This document shows positions 36,247 through 45,601 of a stretch of 50,919 nucleotides of DNA, piece after piece. The position numbers and the translations under genes were made by a program. The notes beneath the pieces are model-generated. The model had not been told where the DNA came from. It ran no database searches and worked only from the letters and a program-made list of their open reading frames with translations. Position 1 is the stretch's first letter. The number at the start of each line of letters is the position of its first letter. This stretch comes from Flammeovirgaceae bacterium UBA2786. Lineage in GTDB: Bacteria; Bacteroidota; Bacteroidia; Cytophagales; Cyclobacteriaceae. The DNA lies in assembly GCA_002352225.1 (NCBI GenBank), contig DEIA01000036.1, positions 46,440-97,358 on the forward strand. The letters run 5' to 3'.

Positions 36247-37986
36247 TTAATTTAACCTTCGGTTGGTAATTTTTTTATCCAGACGGGTGTGGTCGGCCGT
36301 TGTTTCACGGGCTTTCTGCCATTGCTTTACAGCATTTTCTACTTCACCCAGTTTAAAAAGGATGTCTCCATAGTGTTCCCAATGCGTGGATGAAACTTGT
36401 GTGCCCTGAATCACTTTTTCCATAACCTTGCGCGCTTCTTTGTATTTCTCCTGTGCAAACAGAACCCAGGCATAGGTATCTAAATAGGATACTTTGTTTG
36501 GAAAAGCTTTAATGAGTAGCGAAGCCATCTTTTCGGCTTTATCCAGGTTTTCTTTGCGTAGCGCCAGATAAAAACTATAATTATTCAACACAATATCATT
36601 AGCCGGATTATACGCCAGCGCTTCTTCAAAGGCCTGATCGGACTTAGCGTAGTCCTTCACGCCATTGTAACAATCGCCCAGCAGGGTATTCAGATCACTT
36701 ACAAATGACAGATTTGCACTCGAAAGTTTTTTAGCCTGCTCAAGCGCGTAGGCCGCTTCGCGATATTGCTTCTTCTTTAACAATCCAAAACCATTGAAAT
36801 AATAAACCATTCCCTGATTAGGGAATAATTCAAGAGCTTGTTCGGCATAATGAATGAGGCTATCAACCTGGTTTGTTTGCGATTCAAGATAAAGCAGGTT
36901 TTGCCAGGCTTCGTAATTACTGGTTCCGTTTTGTATGGCTTGCTTATACTTAATCAGCGCCTCTTCTTTGCGGTTTAACGCCATAAATAAATCGCCACTT
37001 ACAATGTTTACATTAGCATCGTGGGTATAGTCTGCTTCTAATTTTTCTACCAGCTGAATAGCAAATTTTTCCGCAACCGGATTCCCCAAGCCTTTACCTT
37101 GCGTAAACGCAGCGCTATACGTGTTTACCAGTAGTAATTTACTATCCAGATTTACCTGGGGATCCTGAATAACATCCAACACATATTGTTGCGATTTTTC
37201 TGTCTGGCCATTATCCTGATAGAGCCCGGCCAGTAACATTTTTATTGAACCGGCCTCTTCGTTATGCTGCACGTATTTTTCAAGCAACGAAATTGCTTTA
37301 GCCCTGTCGCCCGTCTGCGCCAGCAACTCGGCATAGCCCATCATAAATTTTGGTTCTTCGGGGTATGTATTGGCTAGTTTCTCCCCTTCTGCTAACGCAT
37401 CAGAAATTTTCCCCTTTTCCAAATAGATGCGTTGCTTTTGCAAGGATGATATTTCATTTATTCCCAACACACTCTCTGCACGATTGTAGGTTTTAAGCGC
37501 ATCCTCTTCGCGCTTGCTATACAAATAAAGCGCTGCAAGATCAAACAGATGTTCTTCAGTGCCTTTAACTTCCTTCATCATAGTTTCGAGTACTGCTGTA
37601 GCTTTATCGAGGTTGTTGAGGCTGGCATAAATATTTGAAGCTAACAGATAGAAGTATTTGTTCTTCTTTTCGAGACGTAATGCATTTTCTATGCTGATAG
37701 CCGCCTGCCGTTGATCTTCTTCTTTTACACCCTTAGCCCATACTTCGGCAATTTTGTAGTGTATGGTTGCGTTTTCCGGGGCAAGTTCTGCTGACTTCTG
37801 AAAATACAGCAACGCTTTGGAATAATCTTCCAGTACAAAAAACTTCTCGCCTTCGGTAAAAACAAACTCTGCTTCGCGCAGGCGAGCCCCTTCCGATTTT
37901 ACTTCAACCGGTCTTCGTTTCTGCGCAACAACCGGTTGCAAAAGCAACAGGCAGAATAAAAAACAATATGTATATACTGACTTCAA
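36247..37986 (-). CDS. Secreted tetratricopeptide-repeat protein
   Basis: The product is 579 aa starting with TTG; the signal peptide ends near LQPVVAQKR. The rest is an array of about 13-14 TPR motifs (for example YSKALLYFQKSAELAPENATIHYKIAEV-type units and the last at ARKVMEKVIQGTQ), giving a long superhelical scaffold in the periplasm or on the outer membrane. No enzymatic domain is seen. It is 9 bp after the nucleotidyltransferase gene and precedes the DUF4292/EnvC pair, a gene order seen widely in Bacteroidota. A scaffold for envelope assembly is the best guess. Confidence 0.88.
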   Translation of the reverse strand: MKSVYTYCFLFCLLLLQPVVAQKRRPVEVKSEGARLREAEFVFTEGEKFFVLEDYSKALLYFQKSAELAPENATIHYKIAEVWAKGVKEEDQRQAAISIENALRLEKKNKYFYLLASNIYASLNNLDKATAVLETMMKEVKGTEEHLFDLAALYLYSKREEDALKTYNRAESVLGINEISSLQKQRIYLEKGKISDALAEGEKLANTYPEEPKFMMGYAELLAQTGDRAKAISLLEKYVQHNEEAGSIKMLLAGLYQDNGQTEKSQQYVLDVIQDPQVNLDSKLLLVNTYSAAFTQGKGLGNPVAEKFAIQLVEKLEADYTHDANVNIVSGDLFMALNRKEEALIKYKQAIQNGTSNYEAWQNLLYLESQTNQVDSLIHYAEQALELFPNQGMVYYFNGFGLLKKKQYREAAYALEQAKKLSSANLSFVSDLNTLLGDCYNGVKDYAKSDQAFEEALAYNPANDIVLNNYSFYLALRKENLDKAEKMASLLIKAFPNKVSYLDTYAWVLFAQEKYKEARKVMEKVIQGTQVSSTHWEHYGDILFKLGEVENAVKQWQKARETTADHTRLDKKITNRRLN

Positions 37987-37995
37987 AATCTGAAA

Positions 37996-38997
37996 TTAAA
38001 TACGGGTATAATCACCTGCGTCTACATCCGATGCCGAGCCTTCAAAATTAACGAAATTGCCTAACAGGCTGTTTTTCATTACTACACCACCAAGCACACA
38101 GTTTTTTTGTACAATTGAATTGCTGATACGGGAATCGGTAATCCTTGTTTCCTGACCAATAGAAACGTGTGGACCAATTACAGAGTTCTCGATTATTACA
38201 CCATCGGCAATAAACACGGGGGGCAATACAACACTATTCTTTACAATTGCTTTTTCCGAAATCAGCTTTTGATCTTTAATAAACTCAAGATAACGCTGGT
38301 TGGTTTGTACCATGTTGTCTTTATTACCACAATCGAGCCATTCCTGCACCTGGCCGGGAACAAACCGGGCTCCCTTTTTCTTCATGTTTTCTAATGCCGT
38401 AGTAAACTGGTATTCGCCTTTTTCTTTAATGTCATTATCCAGCAGGTATTGCATTTCGGCACGTAGGCTTTCACCATGCTTAAAGAAATAAATTCCTATT
38501 ATGGCCAGATCAGATACAAACGTGACTGGTTTTTCAACTAATTCAGTAATCTCTCCCTGCGAATTAAGCTTCACCACACCAAACTGCTGTGGGTTTTCTA
38601 CTTTCTGTACCCAGATGGTACCGTCTTTATTGGTATCCAGTTTAAAATCGGCACGGAATAAGGTATCGGCAAAAGCCACAATAACCTTTCCTTCAAATAA
38701 TTCTTTAGCGAACAATAATGCGTGCGAAATACCCATGGCTTGCTCCTGGTAATAGATTTTACCTTCGGCACCTACCGCTTTGGCTACTGCTTTTAAATCT
38801 TCTTCTACCTGTTTACCAAACGATGGATGCACAATAAACCCGATATAATTTATTTTTTCGGGGCATACGCGTGCAATGTCTTCCACCAATCGGTGAACGA
38901 TAGGTTTGCCTGCAATGGGCAACAAGGGTTTGGCAGTAGTTAATGTATGCGGACGCAGGCGCTTGCCTAATCCCGCCATAGGTATAATAATGTTCAT
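37996..38997 (-). CDS. Sugar-1-phosphate nucleotidyltransferase with left-handed beta-helix tail
   Basis: The product is 333 aa. The N-terminal NTP-transferase domain shows IIPMAGLGKRLRPHTLTTAKPLLPI and the metal-site VAFADTLF. After about residue 245 come hexapeptide-like repeats (VKNSVVLPPVFIADGVIIENSVIGPHVSIG), forming a short left-handed beta-helix. This architecture fits RmlA/RfbA-, GlmU- or MurU-like enzymes making activated sugars. It sits between a polysaccharide flippase and the TPR gene, so a role in surface-glycan precursor supply is likely. The sugar is not determinable. Confidence 0.87.
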   Translation of the reverse strand: MNIIIPMAGLGKRLRPHTLTTAKPLLPIAGKPIVHRLVEDIARVCPEKINYIGFIVHPSFGKQVEEDLKAVAKAVGAEGKIYYQEQAMGISHALLFAKELFEGKVIVAFADTLFRADFKLDTNKDGTIWVQKVENPQQFGVVKLNSQGEITELVEKPVTFVSDLAIIGIYFFKHGESLRAEMQYLLDNDIKEKGEYQFTTALENMKKKGARFVPGQVQEWLDCGNKDNMVQTNQRYLEFIKDQKLISEKAIVKNSVVLPPVFIADGVIIENSVIGPHVSIGQETRITDSRISNSIVQKNCVLGGVVMKNSLLGNFVNFEGSASDVDAGDYTRI

Positions 38998-39027
38998 GCT
39001 AGTGTGTGTGGAGTAAAACTACTAAAA

Positions 39028-40494
39028 TTATGAATGGGGAGATTGTGCAAGGTTCTTCTTTTCAACCCAATAAACCAGAGCCACAAAGGCCGCAATTATA
39101 ATAGTGTGGAAACCGGTGGCTGCCCATTGACTTTGAAACTGAACCGGACTGAGTAAACGGATTAATGCTGCGGTAAATATAATGTAACCCACATCTCGCG
39201 TAACCCAGTACGGAATTGGGTAATGTTTTTGGCCTAAGCCAAAGCAGATGGCAGCCATAGCGGCATAACAAGCTAATGCGGCAATAGCACTACCCATAAA
39301 ACCAGCTACAGGAATAAGAAAATAATTTCCGAGAACAGTTATTGCCACACCCATAAGGGTAATAATCGTTCCATAATGCGTTTTGTCGGTAAGCTTAAAC
39401 CAAACACTTATGTTGTAATAGATGCCCAGAAACAAATACGCAAGTAACAACACCGGAACAATCGGTAATCCTAACCAGAAATTTTCTCCAATTATGTATT
39501 TCAGAATATCGAGGTTAATGCTGATACCTAACCACACGATACAACATGCAATAACAAAGAAGTGATTTACCTGCGCGAAAAGTTTAGGTGAGTTTTTGTC
39601 TTGTGCGTTTGAAAAAAAGAATGGTTCGGCCGCATAGCGAAATGCCTGAATGCCAAGATTCATGAACACGGCAAATTTGTAACAAGCTCCAAAAATTCCG
39701 CCTGCTTCTTTTTGCGTAACGCCCGGATAAAAATTTTCAGGTAACCACCAGTCCAGCATACTGCGCGAAAACATTTCGTTAATCATACCCGCTATACCGG
39801 TAATCATTACCGGATACGCATACCGCAACATTTGTGGTGAAATGGTTTTATCCCATTGGGGGCGCCAGGCTATAAGTGTTTTTATAAAGAAAACAATAAA
39901 GAGCGCATTAGCTATTAAGGTGGCCAGAAAAACATAGCCCACACCAATGGCAGGGTCGTAATTGAGTTTTAGAAAATAGTAATTGAGGCCCAACACAATC
40001 ACCACATTAATAATCTTAGCTATCGCAAACTGAAAGGCTTTTTTCTGCAACCGAAGTTGGGCAAAAGGAATAGCCACGAGGGCATCAATAAACATAGTGA
40101 TTACCAACCAGGTAATAAATTTTGGGTTGCTGGCCTCAAGCCCTACTGAAATAGGTACAGCCCCCAACAATAGGAAAACGGTTAAGACTCCGCTAATTGC
40201 AATAACGCTGGTTTGGGCAAGGTTAAAAATCCGCTTAGGGTCTGTGCCTGGTTTAGTGGCAAACCGGAAGTAGGCGGTTTCCATACCAAACATATAAACG
40301 ATGTTAACTACAGCTACGTAAGCATACAGCTTGGTTATTTCGCCATACTCGGCCTCGCTAAACATGCTAATGGTATGCAAAGGCACCAGCAGGAAATTAA
40401 TCATGCGGGGCACAATACTGCCTAATCCATAGAGTGCAGTTTCGCCAGCCAGTCGTTTTAGTTTACTCAAACCGTATAGAGCATTGATCAGCAA
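39028..40494 (-). CDS. MOP-superfamily flippase (Wzx-like polysaccharide exporter)
   Basis: The product is 488 aa with about 14 membrane helices, hydrophobic along its length. The opening (LAGETALYGLGSIVPRMINFLLVPL) is typical of Wzx/RfbX and MurJ-like MOP proteins. The longest frame uses a TTG at 40494; a second TTG at 40470 is equally possible. It would move a lipid-linked oligosaccharide across the inner membrane. It is 30 bp before the nucleotidyltransferase gene, forming a glycan-precursor pair at the start of the envelope cluster. Confidence 0.87.
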   Translation of the reverse strand: MLINALYGLSKLKRLAGETALYGLGSIVPRMINFLLVPLHTISMFSEAEYGEITKLYAYVAVVNIVYMFGMETAYFRFATKPGTDPKRIFNLAQTSVIAISGVLTVFLLLGAVPISVGLEASNPKFITWLVITMFIDALVAIPFAQLRLQKKAFQFAIAKIINVVIVLGLNYYFLKLNYDPAIGVGYVFLATLIANALFIVFFIKTLIAWRPQWDKTISPQMLRYAYPVMITGIAGMINEMFSRSMLDWWLPENFYPGVTQKEAGGIFGACYKFAVFMNLGIQAFRYAAEPFFFSNAQDKNSPKLFAQVNHFFVIACCIVWLGISINLDILKYIIGENFWLGLPIVPVLLLAYLFLGIYYNISVWFKLTDKTHYGTIITLMGVAITVLGNYFLIPVAGFMGSAIAALACYAAMAAICFGLGQKHYPIPYWVTRDVGYIIFTAALIRLLSPVQFQSQWAATGFHTIIIAAFVALVYWVEKKNLAQSPHS

Positions 40495-40546
40495 GTTACT
40501 TAATTATGTAACATGCGTTAAGTTCATCTTATCGTTTTGATTGCCC

Positions 40547-41509
40547 TTATTGAAGAAGGAACTGAGGCTCCTTCTGCAGTTGAGTTAAAATTTCATGAGT
40601 CATCTCCTCCAGGCCAAATTCATGCTTCCATCCCCAATCCTGGCGGGCGGGGGTATCATCAATCGACTTGGGCCATGAATCGGCAATAGCCTGCCGAAAA
40701 TCCGGTTTATAGGTAATCTCAAACTCAGGAATATATTTTTTTATGGTGGAGGCAATCTGAGCGGGGCAAAAACTCATAGACCCGATATTATAACTCGACC
40801 GGATTTTTACTTTTTCTGCCGGAGCCTCCATCAAATCAAGCGTGGCTTTCACCGCATCGTCCATATACATCATGGGTAAATAGGTATCGGCCGAAAGAAA
40901 GCATTCGTATTTTTTTTCTTTAATCGCTTTAAAATAAATATCAACTGCGTAGTCGGTTGTGCCGCCACCCGGAGGTGTTTTATAGCCAATCAATCCGGGA
41001 TAGCGTAAACTGCGCACATCTACTCCGTACCGTCTGAAATAATACTCGCACCATAATTCGCCTGCCAGTTTAGTAATACCATACACCGTAGTAGGATCCA
41101 TGATGGTGTCTTGTGGTGTATTCTGTTTAGGTGTTGTTGGGCCGAATGCCGCAATGGAACTGGGCCAATACACCTTATGAAGTTTTAATTCGTGAGCGGC
41201 TTCCAACACAAAAAGCAAACTCTCCATGTTTAACTTCCATGCCCAACGCGGATCTTTTTCTCCGGTTGCAGAAAGCAAAGCGGCCAGATGGTACACCTGT
41301 GTAATGTCGTTTTTGCGCAGAAGTTCAAACAACCTATCGCGCTGCATTACATCAAATTTTTCGTATGGACCTTCTTTCAAAATGCCCTGCGCATCTTTAA
41401 TATCAGATGCAATAACGTTCTCTTGCCCATAAATTTTCCAAAGGCCTTGTGTAAGTTCGGATCCCAACTGCCCACCTGCGCCAATAAGCAGAATCTTAGT
41501 TTTTTTCAT
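40547..41509 (-). CDS. tdh: NAD-dependent epimerase/dehydratase-like L-threonine 3-dehydrogenase (SDR type)
   Basis: The product is 320 aa with an extended SDR fold. The NAD-binding loop is GAGGQLG (residues 10-16), the catalytic Tyr143-x-x-x-Lys147 is YGITK, and the serine is in PSSIAAFG. The sequence style (GGGTTDYAVDIYF, FLSADTYLPMMYMDD) matches the SDR-type threonine dehydrogenases described in Bacteroidota, archaea and vertebrates. It oxidises threonine to 2-amino-3-ketobutyrate, which Kbl (encoded at 43829-45025) cleaves. Another sugar epimerase role is less likely. Confidence 0.88.
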   Translation of the reverse strand: MKKTKILLIGAGGQLGSELTQGLWKIYGQENVIASDIKDAQGILKEGPYEKFDVMQRDRLFELLRKNDITQVYHLAALLSATGEKDPRWAWKLNMESLLFVLEAAHELKLHKVYWPSSIAAFGPTTPKQNTPQDTIMDPTTVYGITKLAGELWCEYYFRRYGVDVRSLRYPGLIGYKTPPGGGTTDYAVDIYFKAIKEKKYECFLSADTYLPMMYMDDAVKATLDLMEAPAEKVKIRSSYNIGSMSFCPAQIASTIKKYIPEFEITYKPDFRQAIADSWPKSIDDTPARQDWGWKHEFGLEEMTHEILTQLQKEPQFLLQ

Positions 41510-41541
41510 ACACAGAAAATGATGGTGCGAAGATATGAAAA

Positions 41542-41565
41542 GTCCACAGACACATGCCTGTGGAC
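41542..41565 (-). terminator. Intrinsic terminator after the S15 hydrolase gene
   Basis: Arms gtccacag (41542-41549) and ctgtggac (41558-41565) pair perfectly. On the minus strand the stem is followed at once by TTTT (41541-41538). It lies 25 bp after the S15-family gene stop and 33 bp before the threonine dehydrogenase start, separating their transcription. Confidence 0.7.
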
Positions 41566-41589
41566 GTTAATTATGAAAAAAGCAATAGA

Positions 41590-43461
41590 TTATTTCTTCG
41601 TTTTAACAATTGGCAGTTTAATGCTACTGGGGTATTGCGAAGAATGATGTACTTTATTGTGTGCAATTTTTGCCTGCGATTCGTCAAAATTATTTCCGCC
41701 TGTATTCAGGTTACGATCGAAACGCGGGAAGTTGCTGCTTGAAATCTCTACACGAATACGATGCCCTTTTTCAAAATAGTTGCTGGTACTCATTGGCGTT
41801 AATTCTACTTTATACACTTTTCCGGCTTCCATAAATACTTCTTTATCGTAGCCCTCGCGATACCGAACCCGCTGTATCGTTTCATCTAAATTATAGGCTT
41901 TTCCATCCGGGTAAACATCAATCAGTTTGATCGTAAAGTCTGTATCCTTTACATCAGAAGAAACATATAATGTGGACTCAATAAATCCGCTAATTTCTAC
42001 GCCTTCGGCCAAGGGCTCGGTAGTGTATACTAATATATCTTCGCGTTTCTCCATCTCTTGCTGGTCAAACGCTCCGCCTTGCACAGCATTGCCGGTACAG
42101 CACACATTACCTCCGTGCGAAGTAACAGGGTTCATCGGATCGTAAGTAAATGCATCCGGGTTGTCTTTTGATACTTTTTTGGTAACCAGTTTGCCATCGC
42201 CATTTAATGTGTTGGCTTTACCCTTGCTATCTAAAAAATAAGTAGTCATAACGGCATTTGCAGGAGGCCATACATCAGATGTTTGCCATTTGTTAGACCC
42301 CATCGTGTAGTATCGCACTCTTGGCATATCTTTAAAGGGTTCACCCTTCAGCCAATGATCGAACCAGCCATAAACCAATTCGTTATGGTTAAAGCGCGCA
42401 TCGCCCACGCTGCGCTCACCCACCACCGTGTTTTCAGTTGAACGTGTATAAGCACAATGTAATGTGGGGGCAATAATCAGATACTGGCTATCGCGCACCT
42501 TTTGGTCTTTCGCATTTTTGCGCACATGGTTAAACAATTCAATGTTAGGACCAGATGAAACATCGTACCACGATACAAACCAAAAGCTGGGTGTATTAAA
42601 CGGCATATTGTCGTGATACAATCCTCCTTCAAACCAGGCCGGGTCGTTTGGTTTACGTCTGATCATCTCTTCATACACACCCACGGGGCCATCTACTGCT
42701 TTAATAATATCCTGCACAGGTAAATGGCTTAACCCCTCTTTCCAATCTACCCGGGGGTAACGGGGAGCCATATCATAAAACTTTTGAATGCGTTGTAAAT
42801 CTTCCTGGCTTACGTTGGCCGGAAGGTTCGGTTTGGCTTTATCGTGTTGTGTTCCGTAAAGCCATGCAGTAAATAGCATTTGCCCGGCTCCGCCCCTATA
42901 CCAGTTGCCTTGTTCATTGAACCTGCCTACCCGCCCAACTCCGGCACCATAACCTTGCGGCACCATAGCAGCTAAGGCCGGATGTTGCAGTGAGGCCACA
43001 GCCATTTGCCACTCTGCAGTTGAAGAACAACCCAACAAACCGATTTTACCATTGCTCCACACCTGTTTCGACATCCACTCAAAAGCATCGTATCCATCGG
43101 TAAGGGGTGTGCCCAGAATACCCCACTCCCCTTCGCTGAAAAAACGCCCCCGTTCATTTTGTACTACATAAGCGTATCCTTTATTAATTGCCTCCAGTGC
43201 GGTTTGCAGCGTGCGGGTTACCAGTTCACCATCGCGGTAACTATTAAAGTTATAAGGCGTACGCGAAAAAATGATAGGATATTTGCCGTTACCCTTGGGG
43301 CGATAAATATCGGTTGAAAGCCGCACCCCATCGCGCATAGGCATCATTACCTTCTGATCAACTACCGCAACTTTTTGAAGTTGCTCTAAGACATTTTCCT
43401 TTTCCTGCGCATAGCCTACTATTGAAAACAGAAGCACTATGCAAATCATCTTTAGTTTCAT
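41590..43461 (-). CDS. CocE/NonD-type S15-family hydrolase, secreted
   Basis: The product is 623 aa with a signal peptide (MKLKMICIVLLFSIVGYAQEK). The N-terminal alpha/beta-hydrolase part contains VVDQKVMMPMRDGVRLSTDIY, the nucleophile elbow GLLGCSSTAEWQ and, later, GWFDHWLKG. The C-terminal jelly-roll (X-Pro dipeptidyl-peptidase C-terminal type) spans about residues 390-600. CocE/NonD enzymes hydrolyse esters or acylated amino acids. The elbow G-C-S-S-T differs from the usual GxSYxG, but keeps the serine. The natural substrate is unknown. It is divergent from the 43583 gene. Confidence 0.87.
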   Translation of the reverse strand: MKLKMICIVLLFSIVGYAQEKENVLEQLQKVAVVDQKVMMPMRDGVRLSTDIYRPKGNGKYPIIFSRTPYNFNSYRDGELVTRTLQTALEAINKGYAYVVQNERGRFFSEGEWGILGTPLTDGYDAFEWMSKQVWSNGKIGLLGCSSTAEWQMAVASLQHPALAAMVPQGYGAGVGRVGRFNEQGNWYRGGAGQMLFTAWLYGTQHDKAKPNLPANVSQEDLQRIQKFYDMAPRYPRVDWKEGLSHLPVQDIIKAVDGPVGVYEEMIRRKPNDPAWFEGGLYHDNMPFNTPSFWFVSWYDVSSGPNIELFNHVRKNAKDQKVRDSQYLIIAPTLHCAYTRSTENTVVGERSVGDARFNHNELVYGWFDHWLKGEPFKDMPRVRYYTMGSNKWQTSDVWPPANAVMTTYFLDSKGKANTLNGDGKLVTKKVSKDNPDAFTYDPMNPVTSHGGNVCCTGNAVQGGAFDQQEMEKREDILVYTTEPLAEGVEISGFIESTLYVSSDVKDTDFTIKLIDVYPDGKAYNLDETIQRVRYREGYDKEVFMEAGKVYKVELTPMSTSNYFEKGHRIRVEISSSNFPRFDRNLNTGGNNFDESQAKIAHNKVHHSSQYPSSIKLPIVKTKK

Positions 43462-43569
43462 TACCTACATAAATTTATATGGAAGTAAGGTAGGCAAAGT
43501 AGCGGCTGGCATAATTAAATAATTTACAACCGGTAATTAGAAGGTTTAAAACCTTGCCTCAATTTTTCA

Positions 43570-43577
43570 TAGTTTTG
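43570..43577 (+). promoter_or_regulatory. Bacteroidota -7 promoter box for the 43583-kbl unit
   Basis: TAGTTTTG is an exact TAnnTTTG match ending 6 bp before the ATG at 43583, implying a nearly leaderless transcript. A ggttta at 43543-43548 lies at roughly -33 spacing but is a poor match. Confidence 0.5.
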
Positions 43578-43582
43578 CCTTA

Positions 43583-43825
43583 ATGACTTTTGAAGAGTAT
43601 CTGATTACAAAAAAGATTGATCCAAAAGCCTTTCGGGATGCTGAACCAGCTTTGTGGAAAGAATGGAGCAATCTCTTTGACGAGATGAGTGCGGCTAGTT
43701 TTACTTCGCAAAAACTTTATCTGATAAACCCCATTCGCAGAAAATATCAGTTAAAAATAACTCCAACCGAAACCCTTAAACCCGCTGTTGCCTCAAAACC
43801 TGTTTTCAAACCTAAAATCAATTGA
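43583..43825 (+). CDS. Small conserved-style cytosolic protein upstream of kbl
   Basis: The product is 80 aa. It has a compact N-terminal part with aromatic and acidic residues (MTFEEYLITKKIDPKAFRD) and a basic, proline-rich tail (AVASKPVFKPKIN). There is no signal peptide, membrane helix or recognised domain. It starts 6 bp after a -7 promoter box and ends 3 bp before the kbl ATG, so it is the first gene of that operon and probably real. No function can be assigned. Confidence 0.68.
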   Translation: MTFEEYLITKKIDPKAFRDAEPALWKEWSNLFDEMSAASFTSQKLYLINPIRRKYQLKITPTETLKPAVASKPVFKPKIN

Positions 43826-43828
43826 GCT

Positions 43829-45025
43829 ATGTATAAAAGACTTCAGCCTTTATTGCAAAAAGAACTTGCCTCCATTCGTGAAGCCGGACTGTTTAAAAAA
43901 GAAAGAATCATAACAACCCCGCAGGGTGCCGATATAAAAACCAGCGATGGAAAAGAAGTAATCAACTTTTGTGCAAACAACTACCTCGGCCTTTCATCGC
44001 ATCCACGCGTGATAGCCGCAGCCAAAAAAGCCATTGATACGCATGGCTTCGGTATGTCTTCCGTACGATTTATTTGTGGTACGCAGGATATTCACAAAGA
44101 GTTAGAAAAAAAAATTTCAGAATTTTTAGGAACGGAAGATACTATTCTCTATGCAGCCGCCTTCGATGCGAATGGCGGTGTGTTCGAGCCTTTGCTGGGC
44201 GAAAAAGATGCTATTATATCTGACGAGTTAAATCACGCTTCAATAATAGATGGCGTGCGTTTGTGTAAAGCCATGCGTTATCGCTACAAGCATAATGATA
44301 TGGCCGATCTTAAAATACAACTGGAAGATGCGCGCAAGGCAGGAGCCAATCAGATTATTATTGTTACCGATGGCGCTTTTTCTATGGATGGAACCATTGC
44401 GCAGTTGGATAAGATTTGTGATCTGGCTGATGAATACGAAGCATTGGTGATGACGGATGAATGTCATTCATCTGGCTTTATTGGCAAAACCGGTCGTGGT
44501 GTGCCTGAGTATTGTGGCGTAATTGGCCGCGTGGATATTATTACCGGCACGTTAGGTAAGGCTTTAGGCGGAGCATCGGGTGGATTTACTTCGGGGCGTA
44601 AAGAAATTATTGAAATGCTGCGCCAACGTTCACGGCCCTATTTGTTTTCCAATACACTGGCGCCTTCCATTACGGGCGCTTCCATAGAAGTGTTTAACAT
44701 GCTATCGGAAACAACAGCTTTGCGCGATAAGCTGGAAAAGAACACAAAATACTTTCGTGAAAAAATGACGGCAGCCGGTTTTGATATTAAGCCCGGTGTG
44801 CATCCCATTGTGCCAATTATGTTATACGAAGCGCCATTGGCACAGCAGTTTGCCGAGCGGTTGCTGGAGAAAGGAATTTATGTAATCGGGTTTTTCTTTC
44901 CGGTAGTAGCAAAAGGCAAGGCACGTATTCGTGTACAGATTTCGGCAGCGCATGAACAGCGTCATTTAGATAAAGCGATACAAGCGTTTACCGAGGTTGG
45001 GAAGGAGTTGGGTGTGTTGAAGTGA
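43829..45025 (+). CDS. kbl: Glycine C-acetyltransferase (2-amino-3-ketobutyrate CoA ligase)
   Basis: The product is 398 aa, the normal Kbl length. The PLP lysine is Lys244 in TGTLGKALGG, the same number as in E. coli Kbl, and the family motifs NNYLGLSSHPR, DELNHASIIDG and DECHSSGFIG are present. It cleaves 2-amino-3-ketobutyrate with CoA into glycine and acetyl-CoA, the second step of threonine breakdown. The dehydrogenase for step one is encoded at 40547-41509 on the other strand. Confidence 0.96.
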   Translation: MYKRLQPLLQKELASIREAGLFKKERIITTPQGADIKTSDGKEVINFCANNYLGLSSHPRVIAAAKKAIDTHGFGMSSVRFICGTQDIHKELEKKISEFLGTEDTILYAAAFDANGGVFEPLLGEKDAIISDELNHASIIDGVRLCKAMRYRYKHNDMADLKIQLEDARKAGANQIIIVTDGAFSMDGTIAQLDKICDLADEYEALVMTDECHSSGFIGKTGRGVPEYCGVIGRVDIITGTLGKALGGASGGFTSGRKEIIEMLRQRSRPYLFSNTLAPSITGASIEVFNMLSETTALRDKLEKNTKYFREKMTAAGFDIKPGVHPIVPIMLYEAPLAQQFAERLLEKGIYVIGFFFPVVAKGKARIRVQISAAHEQRHLDKAIQAFTEVGKELGVLK

Positions 45026-45036
45026 TTTTTAAACAA

Positions 45037-45564
45037 ATGGAGAGAATCGAAATTTATTCAAGCAAAAAGAAAACTGTTTTTCTATTAATTGGGTCAACTG
45101 CCTTTGTTGCCTTGGGTATATGGTTGTTTTTGGATGCCGATAAATTATCTAGGGTGGCAATAAACCCAACTTTTACCAGAGCAATCGGAATGGCTTCAAT
45201 GGCATTCTTTGGGTTGGGAATTTTTGTTGGCGTGAAACGATTGATTAAATCCGAATTGTCTTTAGTTATCGATTCCAAGGGGCTAAATGTAAACCCCAAA
45301 AAACATGAGATTATAGAGTGGAAAGAGATACAAGGTTTTAAGACAATTAGAATTCAGAGTACAGAAATTGTGATTATTGGAGTGAATAATCCTGGATATT
45401 GGTTGGAAAAAGAGAAGAATGTATTCAGGAAAAAGTTAATGCAATTTAATGTCAATAATTACAACTCTCCCTTTAATATTTCATCTGCTGGGCTTAGTAT
45501 TAGTTCAAACGAACTTATTGAAACATTGAAAAAATATTTTGATAAATTTAAAAACGAGGCATAA
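45037..45564 (+). CDS. STM3941-like small membrane protein
   Basis: The ATG at 45037 (MERIEIYSSKKKTVFLLIG) gives 175 aa; a GTG frame start at 45022 overlaps the kbl stop and is less likely. Two membrane helices (about residues 13-29 and 45-64) precede a soluble beta-rich domain (SELSLVIDSKGLNVNPKKHEIIEWKEI), which resembles a PH-like fold. The STM3941 family has no known function. The gene is noticeably AT-richer than its neighbours, and its end lies 37 bp from a convergent gene of similar layout. Confidence 0.75.
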   Translation: MERIEIYSSKKKTVFLLIGSTAFVALGIWLFLDADKLSRVAINPTFTRAIGMASMAFFGLGIFVGVKRLIKSELSLVIDSKGLNVNPKKHEIIEWKEIQGFKTIRIQSTEIVIIGVNNPGYWLEKEKNVFRKKLMQFNVNNYNSPFNISSAGLSISSNELIETLKKYFDKFKNEA

Positions 45565-45601
45565 TACATGCCAAGACACGCCAAAAGAACAGCGCAATAA
45601 C

